In this document: positions 10,665 through 20,854 of the stretch, piece after piece | How the letters are laid out: each line of letters starts with the position of its first letter | Position numbering within the stretch: position 1 is the stretch's first letter | Assembly: GCF_950295315.1 (NCBI RefSeq) | Contig: NC_080164.1 | Location: 110,008,447 to 110,072,446 of the forward strand | Source: Erinaceus europaeus | Lineage: Eukaryota; Chordata; Mammalia; Eulipotyphla; Erinaceidae | Direction: 5' to 3' | Length of the DNA: 64,000 nt | The notes under the pieces: model-generated | The model's database searches: none | Told to the model about the DNA's origin: nothing | The model's input: only the letters and a program-made list of their open reading frames with translations | Translations under genes and position numbers: made by a program

Positions 10665-11345
10665 AAATAATAGTTTTAAAGTCAATATTCCCATATTTGG
10701 GAGCTATTCTCTTCCCAAATCCAGCTTTCTAGCCCTTTTTACAGTCATGACATCATCTTCCCAGACAATAACTTGGGTCCATCTGCATATCAGCTGTCAG
10801 GCTCAAAAAAAACCAAACAAACAAGTATAGTCATGGGCCCTTTGGAATATAAATAAAATAGGCCTACTAGCTATCTACAAAATGGAGACCCCCCAAATCT
10901 TCATCTGCACTACTCCAGCCTTTAGGTTTATGATTAGTCAACAATTTGTTTGGCTTTATATGTTAACTATTCTTTCAATCACTAGATTCCAGATGCTAAC
11001 ATGATGCCAACCGGACTTTCCTGGGCAGACGACCCCACTAATGTGTCCTGGAGCTCTGCTTCCCCAGAGCCCCACCCTACTAGGGAAAGAGAGAGACAGA
11101 CTGGGAGTATGAATCGACCTGTCAACGCCCATGTTCAGCGGGGAAGCAATTACAGAAGCCAGACCTTCCACCTTCTGCAACCCACAATGACACTGGGTTC
11201 ATACTCCCAGAGGGATGAAGAATAGGAAAGCTATCAGGGGAGAGGATGAGATATGGAGTTCTGGTGGCGGGAACTGTGTGGAGTTGTACCCCTCTTATTC
11301 TATGGTTTTTGTCAGTGTTTCCTTTTTATAAATATAAATTAAAAA
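10665..11345 (+). mobile_element. L1 3' UTR end, '(cccatatttgggagct)' subfamily
   Basis: 5'-truncated L1 copy. Starts with a block ('cccatatttgggagctattc', 'acatcatcttcccagacaat') found again only at 51.35 kb, then the common 3' module ('ccagatgctaacatgatgcc', 'ccccaccctactagggaaag', 'gcggggaagcaattacagaa', 'ttgtacccctcttattctat') and an A-rich tail after 'aaatataaatt'. Carries a 74-codon sense frame (11001-11225) and a 74-codon antisense frame (10956-11180); see findings. Confidence 0.92.
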
Positions 11346-11769
11346 AAATTCTCATCAACCTTTTTGCATAAGGGGGTAATATTACTGATTTTTGCTGAGT
11401 ATTGATGATGCATTTTTAGTGGAAATATCTCACTATCATCTGAAAGGACATTTTAAACTGCCTTAAGCATTAAACCTGGCTTAACAAATGACAAAAGCCT
11501 CCAGAACTGATAGCTGATTAGTCAATTGTGTATTAAAATCCAGCGAGAGGAATTGCACAAGTGAAAACATTCTTCTTGCTGTGAACAGCAAGAATTACAC
11601 AGAAGAGAAAATTCATTTTGTTGCCAACATCACAACTGAAGATCATCTTTGCCAATATTTAAAATTCACTTATTTTCACCTAGCTATAAAATATCAACTG
11701 AATTTTGATTTTTTTTCTTTTTTTACTGAAAGAGGAGAAACAGCATTTTTGTATTAAGAATTACATATG
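11346..11769. other. Intronic sequence without recognisable features
   Basis: No repeat recognised. Contains the small imperfect palindrome 'ttcttgctgtgaacagcaag' at 11572-11591 ('cttgctgt' opposite 'acagcaag'). Confidence 0.5.
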
Positions 11770-11975
11770 CAGGGGCCAAGAAATAGATCGCCCTGTGAAA
11801 CACATATCCCAGCTGCATATTTGGGGCAAAGTCCCAGCCCCAGCACTACATGGTAGCACCATGGACAGCACCCACGCAGTTCAATGGTTCTGAGAGCAGT
11901 GTTGTGATGATGTCATTTTTATGTCTCCTCTCCTCTCCTGCTTTCGATTAATAAAATAAAATGGAGGGATCAGAA
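11770..11975 (+). repeat. SINE-like element, F-type tail, uncertain
   Basis: Has a promoter-like head, 'cccagccccagcactacatg', a pyrimidine-rich stretch ('ctcctctcctctcctgc') and an 'attaataaaataaaatgg' tail. The middle does not align well to any of the six types, so it may be a rarer SINE or a heavily mutated SINE-F. Confidence 0.45.
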
Positions 11976-12050
11976 GTCTCTCAGTGGCACTGCATAAGAG
12001 CTGGGTATGAAGTTCTTTTCTTGGTGCACTACATTAGAAAATGAAAAATA

Positions 12051-12360
12051 GGGAGTCAGGCTGTAGCGCAGTGGGGTAAGCGCAGGTGGCGCAAAGCACA
12101 AGGACCTGCATAAGGATCCCGGTTCGAACCCCGGCTCCCCACCTGCAGGGAAGTCGCTTCACAGGCGGTGAAGCAGGTCTGCAGGTGTCTATCTTTCTCT
12201 CCTCCTCTCTGTCTTTCCCTACTCTCTCCATTTCTCTCTGTCCTATCCAACAATGACAACAACAATAATAACTACAACAATAAATCAAGGGCAACAAAAG
12301 GGAATAAATAAATAAAATAAATATTAAAAAAAAGAAAAAAGGAAAGAAAATTAAAAAAAA
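12051..12360 (+). repeat. SINE-A, young full-length copy with perfect target duplication
   Basis: Intact tRNA-derived SINE. The Pol III A box is 'tagcgcagtgg' (12064-12074) and the B box 'ggttcgaacc' (12121-12130) is a perfect match to consensus. Then 'cccacctgcagggaagtcgc', CT-rich stretch, CAA/ATA-rich stretch, 'gggaataaataaat' and an A-rich tail. Flanked by a perfect 15-base direct repeat, 'agaaaatgaaaaata', at 12036-12050 and 12361-12375. It splits older SINE material, so it is a recent insertion and could in principle be transcribed by Pol III. Confidence 0.97.
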
Positions 12361-12375
12361 AGAAAATGAAAAATA

Positions 12376-12535
12376 GGGGAGGGGTAGATAGCATAATGTT
12401 TATGCAAAGATATTCTCATGCCTGAGGCTCCAAAGTCTCAGGTTCAATCCCCTGCACCACCAAAAGCCAGAGCTGATCAGTGCTCTGGTAAAAAAAAAGA
12501 AAGAAAGAAAGAAAATGAAAAATAAATTTAAAAGA
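12376..12535 (+). repeat. SINE-E
   Basis: 'tagatagcataatgtttatg', 'ctcatgcctgaggctccaaa', 'ggttcaatcccctgcacc', 'gagctgatcagtgctctgg', then a tail of (GAAA). Good copy with little decay. Confidence 0.9.
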
Positions 12536-13054
12536 ATACATAAAAGAACCAAGTTAATTTCCACATGAAATTCAAGAAAGTTTCTTTATTCCCTATGAAT
12601 CTAAGAATATGGCAGCATCCTCTTGCTGTCCTCTATATTAACATGTATATGATCTCTTGAACCCAACATTAAAGAATACTAGGTATACTTCTTTGACCTT
12701 CCTTAGGCTTCACAGATGCAACAGCCATAATGACATAGCTAACATGATGGCATAGCATCGAATTCTTTTCCAGCAAGTTGGATGATGTTTCAGTTGACAA
12801 AAACAGAGCTCAGGGCTGAGGTTCCGTTTCTGGGTGTCACGATGCTGAACTGATGACCAGGTCATATTCTCATAAAATAAGTGTGTCTGAGTAAAGAGAT
12901 ACAGTTTCAATTCACTGCCAACTTCAGAAATGCTCCCTCTCTCTTCCTTCCCTGCTTCAATAAGGTATTTGATCAGCAGATTAGACTCTATACTTCATAT
13001 TGGACAAACTGAAAGAAAAAATAATCAACTAGCAAAGGATGAAAGGAAAAACCC
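12536..13054. other. Intronic sequence without recognisable features
   Basis: No repeat recognised. The short open frames in it show no domain. Confidence 0.5.
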
Positions 13055-13125
13055 AGGAGCACTCTGGGAGGTGGCACAATGGGTAGAGCATCAAGCATAC
13101 ATGCAATCCAATAATTGAACTCTTA
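13055..13125 (+). repeat. SINE-D head fragment
   Basis: 'ctctgggaggtggcacaatg' then 'ggtagagcatcaagcataca', followed by loss of the B box region. 3'-truncated and old. Confidence 0.65.
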
Positions 13126-13433
13126 ATCACTCTTGCCCTAATTAATACATAGTTTAAAAAAAAAGATAGAAACACTTCCAAAATTATCTTATATACAAAT
13201 TTGCAATAGATGATTTCCATCTCCAGAGGTTAGCAGCATAGTTCTATAGTGAAGGTGGAAGGAAAGGTTGCATTTACAAAAAGAGTGACAGTGCTTTATT
13301 ACAAGTCAAATTATGTTTGTTGGTGCCCTTACATTGGGGGGGGGGTGTCATCAACAGAACTTCACTGCTTTGATAAATATGTAAGGCAGACAAACAGACA
13401 GAATTTTTTTTCCCAGAAAGACAGACTTATAAA

Positions 13434-13725
13434 GGGGGTTGGCAGTGGCTCACTGGGTTAAGTGCACATAGTATGAAGCACAAGGAATAGCAAAAGAGTT
13501 CTGGTTCTAGTCCCTGCCTCCCCACCTGCGGGTGGGGGGGTTGCTTCACAAGTGGCGAAGCAGGTCTGCAGGTTTCTAGCTTTCTCTCTCCCTCTTTATC
13601 TCCCCCTCCTCTCCTAATTTCTCTCTATCCTATCCAATAAAATGGAAAATATGGTTGCCAAGAGCAGTGGATTTGTAGTGTTAGTTAGTACTGAGCCCCA
13701 GAAATAAACCTGGAATTAAAAAAAA
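13434..13725 (+). repeat. SINE-C, full length
   Basis: Head 'ggttggcagtggctcactgg', B-box remnant 'ggttctagtcc', 'cccacctgcgggtggggg', CT-rich stretch, 'ccaataaaatgg', then the C-specific 3' block ('gagcagtggatttgtagtg', 'ctgagccccagaaataaacc') and A tail. The GATA repeat that follows probably grew from this tail. Confidence 0.9.
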
Positions 13726-13747
13726 GATAGATGATAGATAGATAGAT

Positions 13748-13798
<51 letters not shown>

Positions 13799-13799
13799 G
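13726..13799. repeat. (GATA)n microsatellite
   Basis: About 17 units of GATA with two interruptions. Sits directly after the A tail of the SINE-C. A degenerate continuation (GATA/GACA) appears at 14020-14100 after the next SINE, which shows that the SINE-B at 13803 landed inside a longer GATA tract. Confidence 0.97.
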
Positions 13800-13802
13800 G
13801 AA

Positions 13803-14020
13803 TTAGGCTGGGTGGTGGTGCACGTGGTTAAGTATACACACTAACATGTGCAAACACCTGGGTTTGAGCCCCTGGGACCCACTTGCAGGGGGAAAGCTTC
13901 ATAAGCGATGAAGCAGAGCTGCAGGTGTCCCTCTGCTTCTTTCCCTTTCTATCTCTCCCTTCCCTCTTGATTTCTGGCAGTCTCTATGCAACAAATAAAT
14001 AAATATAAAAAAATTAAAGA
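13803..14020 (+). repeat. SINE-B inserted in GATA tract
   Basis: Good copy: 'ctgggtggtggtgcacgtgg', 'gggtttgagcccctggg', 'ggggaaagcttcataagc', 'ctgcaggtgtccctctgc', 'caacaaataaataaatat'. GATA repeats on both sides. Confidence 0.93.
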
Positions 14021-14100
14021 AGGATGGATAGAGATAGGTAGATAGAAATAAATAGATAAATAGACAGACAGACAGACAAATATATAGATAAAATATATAT

Positions 14101-14222
14101 AGACATCACAGCACCCAAGCTTCCTTCAACACAGTGGTGATGAGGCTTGACCCTGGGTCACACACATGGCAAAGAATCACACTATCCCAGTGAGCAAGTG
14201 AAGTGTTTTGCTGCCCCGTCTC
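14101..14222 (-). repeat. SINE-F fragment
   Basis: 'catcacagcacccaagcttc', 'gaggcttgaccctgggtcac', 'caaagaatcacactatccca', 'gtgaagtgttttgctgcc': the minus-strand reading of the F family 5' half. Its 3' part is lost in the GATA/AT tract. Confidence 0.75.
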
Positions 14223-14803
14223 CTCACATTTTATATCTTCAAGTGGAAATACAGTTCATAGTAATAATAACTTGTCACTGTCTTAAATTTCTAACTGTTT
14301 TGAAGACCCCTATATACAAATATTAACATAGCTGTGCCCTCTTTAAGTCAGTCAATTCATGGACAATTCAGTTAGAACACTAACAGCTAACTGACAACAT
14401 ACAGCATTTGCTTCAAAATAACACGTTTTTCCTATGGGAAAGCTTCACATTACACATACTTCACTTTTATTTTTAACATTGCAAACCAAATTTCTTCAGT
14501 AATCGTGAAAAATAATAAGGCCGGTGTGTGAGTACACTTTTTTTTTTGCATTTTAAGAAAGAAAAGAAATGAAATGGAAAAAAAATCACTTCATGCAACA
14601 TCAGATGCCAAATGCCTACTAAGTAAAAATATCACATGAGATTACTCATCTGAAAAACTTAATCAATAAATCTTTATACCATTAAAAGCTTTCCTGGATC
14701 ACATCTTTTTTTATGATGGTGTCTTCACCATGGGCATGGGCCATACATCCTTAGCAAAATGAAATTTCCTGGGACTAACACATTCCTCTTATATTTGTAG
14801 CAG
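14223..14803. other. Intronic sequence without recognisable features
   Basis: No repeat recognised. AT-rich, with short T and A tracts. Confidence 0.5.
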
Positions 14804-14818
14804 AAGAAAGGAAACTAA

Positions 14819-15364
14819 TGTTCACACGTATCCATAAACTACTGCAAAATATATACCTGAAAGCAGAAGTACACTAGGGTTTGCAGTGAGTACCCCCCTA
14901 ACACTTCCTCTCCACTATTCCAAGCTTTGGGTCCATGACTGCTCAACAATTTGTTTGGCTTTGTACGTTAACTCTCTTTTCAGTCACCAGGTTCCAGATG
15001 CATCAGGATGCAGGCCAGGCTTCCCTGGATTGAAGACCTCACCAGTGTGTCCTGGAGCTCTGCGTCCCCAGAGATCCACCCTACTAGGGAAAGAGAGAGG
15101 CAGACTGGGAGTATGGACCAACCAGTCAACGCCCATGTTCAGCGGGGAAGCAATTACAGAAGCCAGACCTTCCACCTTCTGCAACCCACGAGGACCCTGG
15201 GTCCATGCTTCCAGAGGGACAGAGAATGGGAAAGCTATCAGGGGAGGGGGTAGGATATATGGAGATTGGGTGGTGGGAATTGTGTGGAGTTGTACCCCTC
15301 CTACCCTATGATTTTGTTAATTTATCCTTTCTTAAATAAAAAAATTTAAAAAATTTAAAAAAAA
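14819..15364 (+). mobile_element. 5'-truncated young L1 3' end with target duplication
   Basis: Begins 'tgttcacacgtatccataaa', the same block as 29.56 kb of the large L1, and runs through the 3' module to 'cctttcttaaataaa' and an A tail. Flanked by a 15-base direct repeat 'aagaaaggaaactaa' at 14804-14818 and 15365-15379, proving retrotransposition. Sense frame 15008-15253 (81 codons) and antisense frame 14984-15184 (66 codons) are open; see findings. Confidence 0.96.
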
Positions 15365-15449
15365 AAGAAAGGAAACTAAAATACATTGCATACTCAAGAA
15401 GCAGTAATTTCTTTTCCAAAAAAAAAAAAAAATCAGGAAAGAATGGCTT

Positions 15450-15800
15450 ACAAGAGTTGTTGATACATGGTGACAGTTTCAACACCACTCCCTCCACCAA
15501 TCCAAGTCCAGTCTCTCTTTCCCAAAGTGTCCTCAGTACCTGATACCTCTCCACCCATGTCTCCCCCAGACCAGAATCCTTGGATTTTCTGCAAATTGCT
15601 CCAACCAGTGCAAGTTTTATCTTTGCTTTTTAAGTTCCTTTCCCTGGCTTAGCTCACTTAATTCAACTCTTTCAAGCTCCACCCAAGACATGGAAAAAGA
15701 GAAAATTGCATCATTTCCCAAAGCAGAGTAGTATTCCATTGTAGAAATAAGCCTCAACTTTCTAAACCATTCACCTGCCATTGAACAGCTCAGTTGCTGA
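15450..15800 (-). mobile_element. Old L1 fragment (ORF2 3' end and 3' UTR)
   Basis: Minus strand. 'cagagtagtattccattgta' reads on the minus strand as the L1 ORF2 coding for the conserved '(Y)NGILLCFG'/'MEYY' region, and 'ttcaagctccacccaagac' matches 33.27 kb. Heavily mutated. Confidence 0.7.
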
Positions 15801-16014
15801 GAAGTATGAGCTATTTATTTTAAACCATGGGGGGGGGCAGACTAAGTGACACTTCCAGGAAATGACAAAATTGAAGCAAATGAATCATAAACATGTCTAT
15901 CAATCAATGCACACTCAATTTATGATTAAAATTTTGTACATCACCTAAAAAGACGCGCAGAAAACAATGGTGCAAAAAAAAAAAAGTCCAAATGTCAGAG
16001 TTAAAAATAAAGGT

Positions 16015-16215
16015 GTGGTCTAGCAACGTCATAGCCATCAGAGCACACATGACAGTGCTCAAGGACCTGGCTCAAGCCCTAAGTCCCCGCTTACAGATCA
16101 AAAGCTTCATGAGTAAAGCAGGACTGTGGATGTCTCTTTCCCTCTTCTTTTCTATACCTCCTTCCCTCTTGCTTGCTTTCTCTGTCTACCCAGTAAAGTA
16201 TTAAAAAAAGAAAGA
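16015..16215 (+). repeat. SINE-B, old
   Basis: 'gtctagcaacgtcatagcca', 'caaggacctggctcaagccc', 'aaaagcttcatgagtaaagc', CT-rich stretch, 'cccagtaaagtattaaaaaa'. Diverged. Confidence 0.8.
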
Positions 16216-16254
16216 AGAAAGAATTTCAGAGACACATTCTAATTCCTTTTGTTT

Positions 16255-16397
16255 TATTTTATTTTTAATTAGGACAATGTTTAGCTCTGACGTATGGTTG
16301 TATTGTGCTGTGCTGAGGACTGACGCAGGCCTCCAGAGCCTTAGCATGAAAGCCTTTTTCAGATCTGCCATGCTGTTTTCCCTGCCCATAGGTTCAA
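16255..16397 (-). repeat. SINE-E, old
   Basis: Minus strand: tail of A-rich sequence, 'gagctaaacattgtcc', B-box area, then 'ctttcatgctaaggctctgg' and the head. Clearly the E pattern though diverged. Confidence 0.7.
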
Positions 16398-16499
16398 ATT
16401 ATTGACCATTTTATTTTGTGTGATATTGTCATGCCTTTATGGTACAAAAGTTTAATAATAAAATTCTCAGATAAACTCTGTACCATGAGTCGTATTTTC

Positions 16500-16585
16500 C
16501 TTGAGGCCAGAGGCAGTGGAATCATAGTGCTGGCACTAAGACCCAGTGATAAACAAGAAGGCAAAAACAAAAACAAAACAAAATA
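16500..16585 (+). repeat. SINE-C 3' block only
   Basis: 'tgaggccagaggcagtggaa', 'tcatagtgctggcactaaga', 'cccagtgataaacaagaagg' and an (AAAAC) tail. 5' truncation to the C-specific 3' block suggests that this block can be reached from its own tail, as for L1. Confidence 0.7.
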
Positions 16586-16697
16586 GAGACAGAGACTGAG
16601 AGACCAGGCCTGAAAGCATCCTTAATTATCAGAGGCCAGGACCTGGGTCATACACATGTCAGAGCAGCACACTATCCCAGTGAACCATTTTTTCTGG
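16586..16697 (-). repeat. SINE-F fragment
   Basis: Starts in the A tail of the previous element. 'gaggccaggacctgggtcat', 'cagagcagcacactatccca', 'gtgaaccattttttctggg' fit the F family on the minus strand. Confidence 0.65.
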
Positions 16698-16741
16698 GTC
16701 CATATTATTAGCTCATATTTCCTTAAAGAAATAAAATAACA

Positions 16742-16905
16742 TGTGGTCTGGGAGGTGGCACAGTGGATGGGGTGTTGGACTCTCAAGCATGAGGTCCTAA
16801 GTTCAATCCCTGGCAGCACATGTACCAGAAAGATGTCTGGTTCTTTCTCTCTCTCCTTCTATCTTTTTCATTAAAAATAAGTAAAATGTTTATTTTTTTA
16901 AAAAA
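16742..16905 (+). repeat. SINE-D, good copy
   Basis: 'ggtctgggaggtggcacagt', 'ggactctcaagcatgaggtc', 'gttcaatccctggcagcaca', 'tgtaccagaaagatgtctgg', CT-rich stretch and A-rich tail. One of the best D copies here. Confidence 0.93.
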
Positions 16906-17965
16906 GAGATGAAATAACAAATGAAAATGTCTGGTTTTGGTGTTGAGCTTAGAGCTCCATCTTTCATTCCATGTCACTAACATTTCTAGCATAAATTTTT
17001 TTAATATGTATACAGAAACATACATATGTGATGTCTTTTGTAATATATATATACATGATAGTGTTTCATTAATACTATACCTGTATACATGTATATGACA
17101 AAGTGGCTGTACATGACAAAATGGCTATACATAATCAAAAGTGTTTATATATTTGATACCAGGTACTTCTTTGATGACTAGTCATATACTACAAGGCATC
17201 TAGTACTGAAAATGGAAGCATCATAGTTAAAACATAAACTACAGCTGCTTTTATGCAAAATGTATTTCTTATGCCTTAGAAGCTTGAACAATTGAGCTTA
17301 GAAGGTGAATTTTAAAGACAAAAAGCACAATCTTCTGCTTTGAGGCAATTTATTGTTCACAGCAGGATTTGTAGTTCTGCAGAGCTATTCAGATTGGTTA
17401 AATCACCATCTAGTTTCATGGCTTCAGAAACCAGTATTCACGAGTAGCTTTTCTGCTAAAATCCTATTTGAATGCTGTGCACTCCACTCTATACACATTA
17501 GCTGCACTGTGTGCAAATATTCAGATCGAGAGATTTATGGCATCTTTGCATCGCCTCCTGACTTTTCATTCATGACCACAGAAACGGTTCTAAACAAGGG
17601 CCTACCACCACAGCCATTATAGATATCGTAAGAAGTCACAGAGCCTCTACAATTCATCTTCCATGGCCTTCATCCTCCTCACCTCACAAGAGAAATAAAT
17701 AGGCCTGAGTAGTTTTCATACAACTAGACAAAAGAATAAACAGTTTTGTTAACAATTGTCAAAATTATGACCAAATGGATAGAAAGTATGTTCTGTCATG
17801 TTGGCACCTTTCCTCTAGTAAACTGACTGCAATGTTTATGGAACACTATGACCATGAAGACTGTCTGTCTGCTGAACATTCATGTGTTGGTAAGTATGTT
17901 TTTGTCTACATAGATATGAAAATGTAATCTGTCCAAATGATATTTAAATGCCACCCATGAATTCA
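16906..17965. other. Intronic sequence without recognisable repeats
   Basis: About 1 kb with no identified retroelement, including an 89-codon plus-strand frame (17353-17622) that has no domain or known relative I can name. A degenerate internal repeat 'tgtacatgacaaaatggctatacat' type lies at 17095-17130. Confidence 0.5.
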
Positions 17966-17984
17966 TTCTATTACAAAATTTTCC

Positions 17985-18048
17985 TTCTTTCCCTCTCCTT
18001 CCCTTCCTGCTTTCTTTCTTTTCTTTTTTCCTTCTTTCTTTCCTTCCT

Positions 18049-18107
<59 letters not shown>

Positions 18108-18110
18108 TCC
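17985..18110. repeat. (TTTC)n/(CT)n microsatellite, SINE tail-derived
   Basis: Pyrimidine-only tract directly at the 3' (tail) side of the minus-strand SINE-C at 18111; on the minus strand it is a GAAA/GA run continuing the A tail. Encodes only Lys/Glu/Arg runs in any frame. Confidence 0.95.
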
Positions 18111-18384
18111 AGGGTTATTACTGAGCTCAGTGCTGGCACTATGAATCCACTGCTGCTGGCATCCATTTTTTTCCCTCCATTTTGTTGGATAAGACAAAAA
18201 GAAATTGAAATAGGAGGGTACACAGAGAGGGAGAGAGAGAGAGAAACACCTGAAGACCTGCTTCACTACTTGTGAAGTTTCCCCCCTGCAGGTGGGGGAA
18301 CAGGGACTGGAACCAGGGATCCTTGTTCAGTTCCTTAAGCTTCATACTATGTACACTTAACATGGTGCACCACCATCCAGCCCC
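18111..18384 (-). repeat. SINE-C with target duplication
   Basis: Minus strand: C-type 3' block ('catagtgccagcactgagct'), CT-rich stretch, 'cacttcacaagtagtgaagc'-like block and head. Together with its expanded tail it is flanked by the direct repeat 'ttctattacaaa' at 17967-17978 and 18385-18396. Confidence 0.9.
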
Positions 18385-18404
18385 TTCTATTACAAAGTTT
18401 TTTG

Positions 18405-18527
18405 TTTTACTTTTTTTAAAATTTATTTTTTATTTAAGAAAGGATAAATTAACAAAACCATAGGCTAGGAGGGGTACAACTCCATCCCAGGTGGTTCACT
18501 TTCTAACAAAGACCCAAATCCTAGATA
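18405..18527 (-). mobile_element. Short L1 insertion with 5' inversion
   Basis: 18405-18484 is the last 80 bases of the L1 3' UTR on the minus strand ('gaaaggataaattaacaaaa', 'aggaggggtacaactcca'). At 18485 the orientation flips: 18486-18527 matches the plus-strand L1 block at 29.49-29.53 kb ('caggtggttcactttctaac', 'aaatcctagatat'). This is the classic twin-priming structure. A short direct repeat 'caaagtttt' (about 18393 and 18531) may be the target duplication. Confidence 0.85.
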
Positions 18528-18539
18528 TTTCAAAGTTTT

Positions 18540-19075
18540 CAACAATCTTTTCTCATTCAATATAAGCACTCCATACATGCTCTACAGAACTATATTTATG
18601 GGCATGAAGTAGTGTTTCCAGAACTCTTTTCCCTTTCACTGAGAAATAAATTTTGTACAGTTGAACTGATCTTAACATGAGTATTCTAAGTCAGCAAGCC
18701 AAAACACCACCCAGATTGCTGGAAAGTATATGGATAGATACTGAGGATCATGACAATTAGCACACACTATTCCAAATTAGAGATCATTTTACTGTGTTGT
18801 GTTTCTCTTAAGTTTTTAACAATTGAAATAATAGCATGAAAGTAATTAACATTTATTAGCAATAAGTACTGTAATAAGTGGTGCACTGTCATTATGTCAT
18901 TTAGTTTTGATAAAGCTCTGACAGAAATGAGACTCAGATTAAGTAATTTGCCAAGACCCTAAGCTAATCATAACTGCCACTGAATTTTGGGTGTCAAACT
19001 TCCCTTCCCAAAACTATGAACTTAATATTTGGAAACACATCTATTATAAGAAACTCTTCAATTAAAAATAAATAT
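18540..19075. other. Intronic sequence without recognisable features
   Basis: No repeat recognised. Confidence 0.5.
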
Positions 19076-19079
19076 ATAT

Positions 19080-19235
19080 GGCTAGGAGACAGCATAACAG
19101 TCCTGCAAAATACTCCCATGCATGAGGCTACAAGGCCCCAGGTTCAGTCCCCAGCACCACTGTAAGCCAGAGCAGAGGACTGCTTTGGTAAAAAGAAAGA
19201 AAGAAAAAAAAAAAGAAGAAGAAAAAGAAAAAGGA
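19080..19235 (+). repeat. SINE-E
   Basis: 'ggctaggagacagcataaca', 'cccatgcatgaggctacaag', 'ccaggttcagtccccagcac', 'gactgctttggtaaaaagaa' and GAAA/A tail. Confidence 0.85.
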
Positions 19236-19329
19236 CCCTTGTAAGTAATAAGAGGTGTAGTGTAACTTAGAAGGAAGTGAAGGTAGGAACATAGAAAAAT
19301 ATATATATATATATCAGCCTACATTGGTG

Positions 19330-19470
19330 ACCTTAGGATATCCACTGGAAGGAATAGAGGGAATGGGGACACAGAATTCTGGGGGTGGGAATGATGTGGA
19401 ATTTTATGCCTGTTTGCTCATAATTCTGTAAATCAATATTAAATCACTAATAAAGTTAAAAATAAAACAG
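19330..19470 (+). mobile_element. Old L1 3' end fragment
   Basis: 'ggaatagagggaatggggac', 'acagaattctgggggtggga', 'ataattctgtaaatcaatat', 'taaatcactaataaag'. Same older 3' terminus as at 3.2 kb. Confidence 0.75.
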
Positions 19471-19639
19471 TAGCCAAAGTATAAAAAATGAATATGTATA
19501 TATTTAATTTTCAGAATGATCACAATGTATATTTATTTATAAGTTAAAATTATCAAAAGATATGTAGTTGCAGGGAAGAATCCCAGGTGTTCATACATGT
19601 TCTTCATCACTGAGCTACTCGGACAAGATTTTCTTCTTT

Positions 19640-19825
19640 CTGTTGAATATATTTGTAGGAGGCAGGGAGAAAGAAGCAAAAGAGGAAGCAGAGGGATGGA
19701 CACCAAAGCACCACGCCACCAGACATGGATTTCCACCCGTGGCCTTATTCTCTTCATGTGTGGGACCCAGCACAGGACCTCACATATGGAAGTCATGCTC
19801 TCTACCCATTGTAGCTTCCTCTCTG
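19640..19825 (-). repeat. Old SINE, probably F-like
   Basis: Purine-rich stretch followed by 'caccaaagcaccacgccacc', 'gtgggacccagcacaggacc', 'catgctctctacccattgta': tRNA-like SINE read on the minus strand, but too diverged to place firmly. Confidence 0.5.
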
Positions 19826-19849
19826 ACCCTACAATTCTCAATTTAAAAA

Positions 19850-20060
19850 TATTGTTAAGTCTATTTTATCATTTTATTGAAGAAATATTGCTCCTCAGTA
19901 TTATGCATGTTTTACATGTACAGCATGGCTGTGCGACACCTACCTACGCTATACAACAGTCTCCACAGTACTTCACCCCTGACATAATTCTCACTCTCCA
20001 CAGCCTCCGCATGCTCTATGGGAACCTCCATTATGTCCTCATAATCTAAACTATATTTTG
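19850..20060. other. Unclassified sequence, possibly old L1 on the minus strand
   Basis: The stretch 'tattattgaagaaatattgc' to 'tccattatgtcctcataatc' resembles the minus-strand region of old L1 3' ends elsewhere in the window only weakly. A 150-codon frame (19597-20049) passes through it and the preceding SINE; this is not a gene. Confidence 0.3.
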
Positions 20061-20137
20061 TTTGTTTGTTTTGTTTCTCGTCACTTATACAATGACTCTA
20101 ATGCTCTTGCTTGACATTTTCTCATAGAAAAAGAGAA

Positions 20138-20310
20138 AGGGGCTGAATGGTGGCTCACCCTGTAAAGTACCCACTCTACCATGTAGAATGACTAGGGTTT
20201 AAGCCCCCAGCCCTCCTGTTCGGGGGGGATGCTTCTACAGCTGTGTAGGTGTCCCTCTTTCTCTCTACCTCACTCTTCCCTTTCACTATGTCTCTCAAAA
20301 AATAAAGAGA
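20138..20310 (+). repeat. SINE-B, old
   Basis: 'ggggctgaatggtggctcac', 'gggtttaagcccccagccct', CT-rich stretch, 'caaaaaataaagagagaaag'. A purine-rich SINE-like remnant follows to about 20450. Confidence 0.7.
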
Positions 20311-20854
20311 GAAAGAGAGAGAGTAGAGAGACACCACAGCATAGAAGCTCCCCTGTGAAGTGAGGTCTGGGCTCTCCATCCCCACTCTGCACCATAGCTC
20401 CCAGACCCGGGACAGGGAAGAGGGAGAGGCAGGCAAATCAGACACCCTCAGAGGTATGCTATTTAATCAGCCCTGGGTTCTTTTCTTTTTAAAATGCCTT
20501 ATCTTCTTTTGAAACTTGTCAGTTGTACAGCTTTATATTTTGACATTCGTAGAAATATAGCAGTGTGGTCACTGTTAAAACTCTCAAATAGGTTTTAAAT
20601 GTCAGGTTTGAAACTTTTTGTTAACTTTTTCAAGTGTACAGAAGTTTTGCTATAATGCCTTAAAATGTTAATTAATTAAACTGAGGACATCTCTATGGTT
20701 CATAAATTGCCAGAGGCCACTCTTGGAGTTCCATACATGGAAATCCTATACTTCACCACTGAGCTACCTCCCCTGACACCACAAAATCATGTTTGGAACA
20801 TTTCCAATAGGAAATTTAACACAATCATGTAAATCATTTAGAAAGAAGTAGGTT

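Noticed and set aside
12060..12140. Possible functional tRNA gene (good A and B boxes)
   Set aside because: The rest of the cloverleaf does not hold, and it is followed by the SINE body and flanked by target duplications; it is the tRNA-derived head of a SINE.
13726..13799. Regular GATA repeats as a possible CRISPR-like or satellite array
   Set aside because: Four-base period, no spacers, adjacent to a SINE tail in a mammalian intron: a microsatellite.
19568..20049. Overlapping frames of 92-150 codons
   Set aside because: They cross an old SINE and unclassified intron, have no recognisable domain and no splice-site context.
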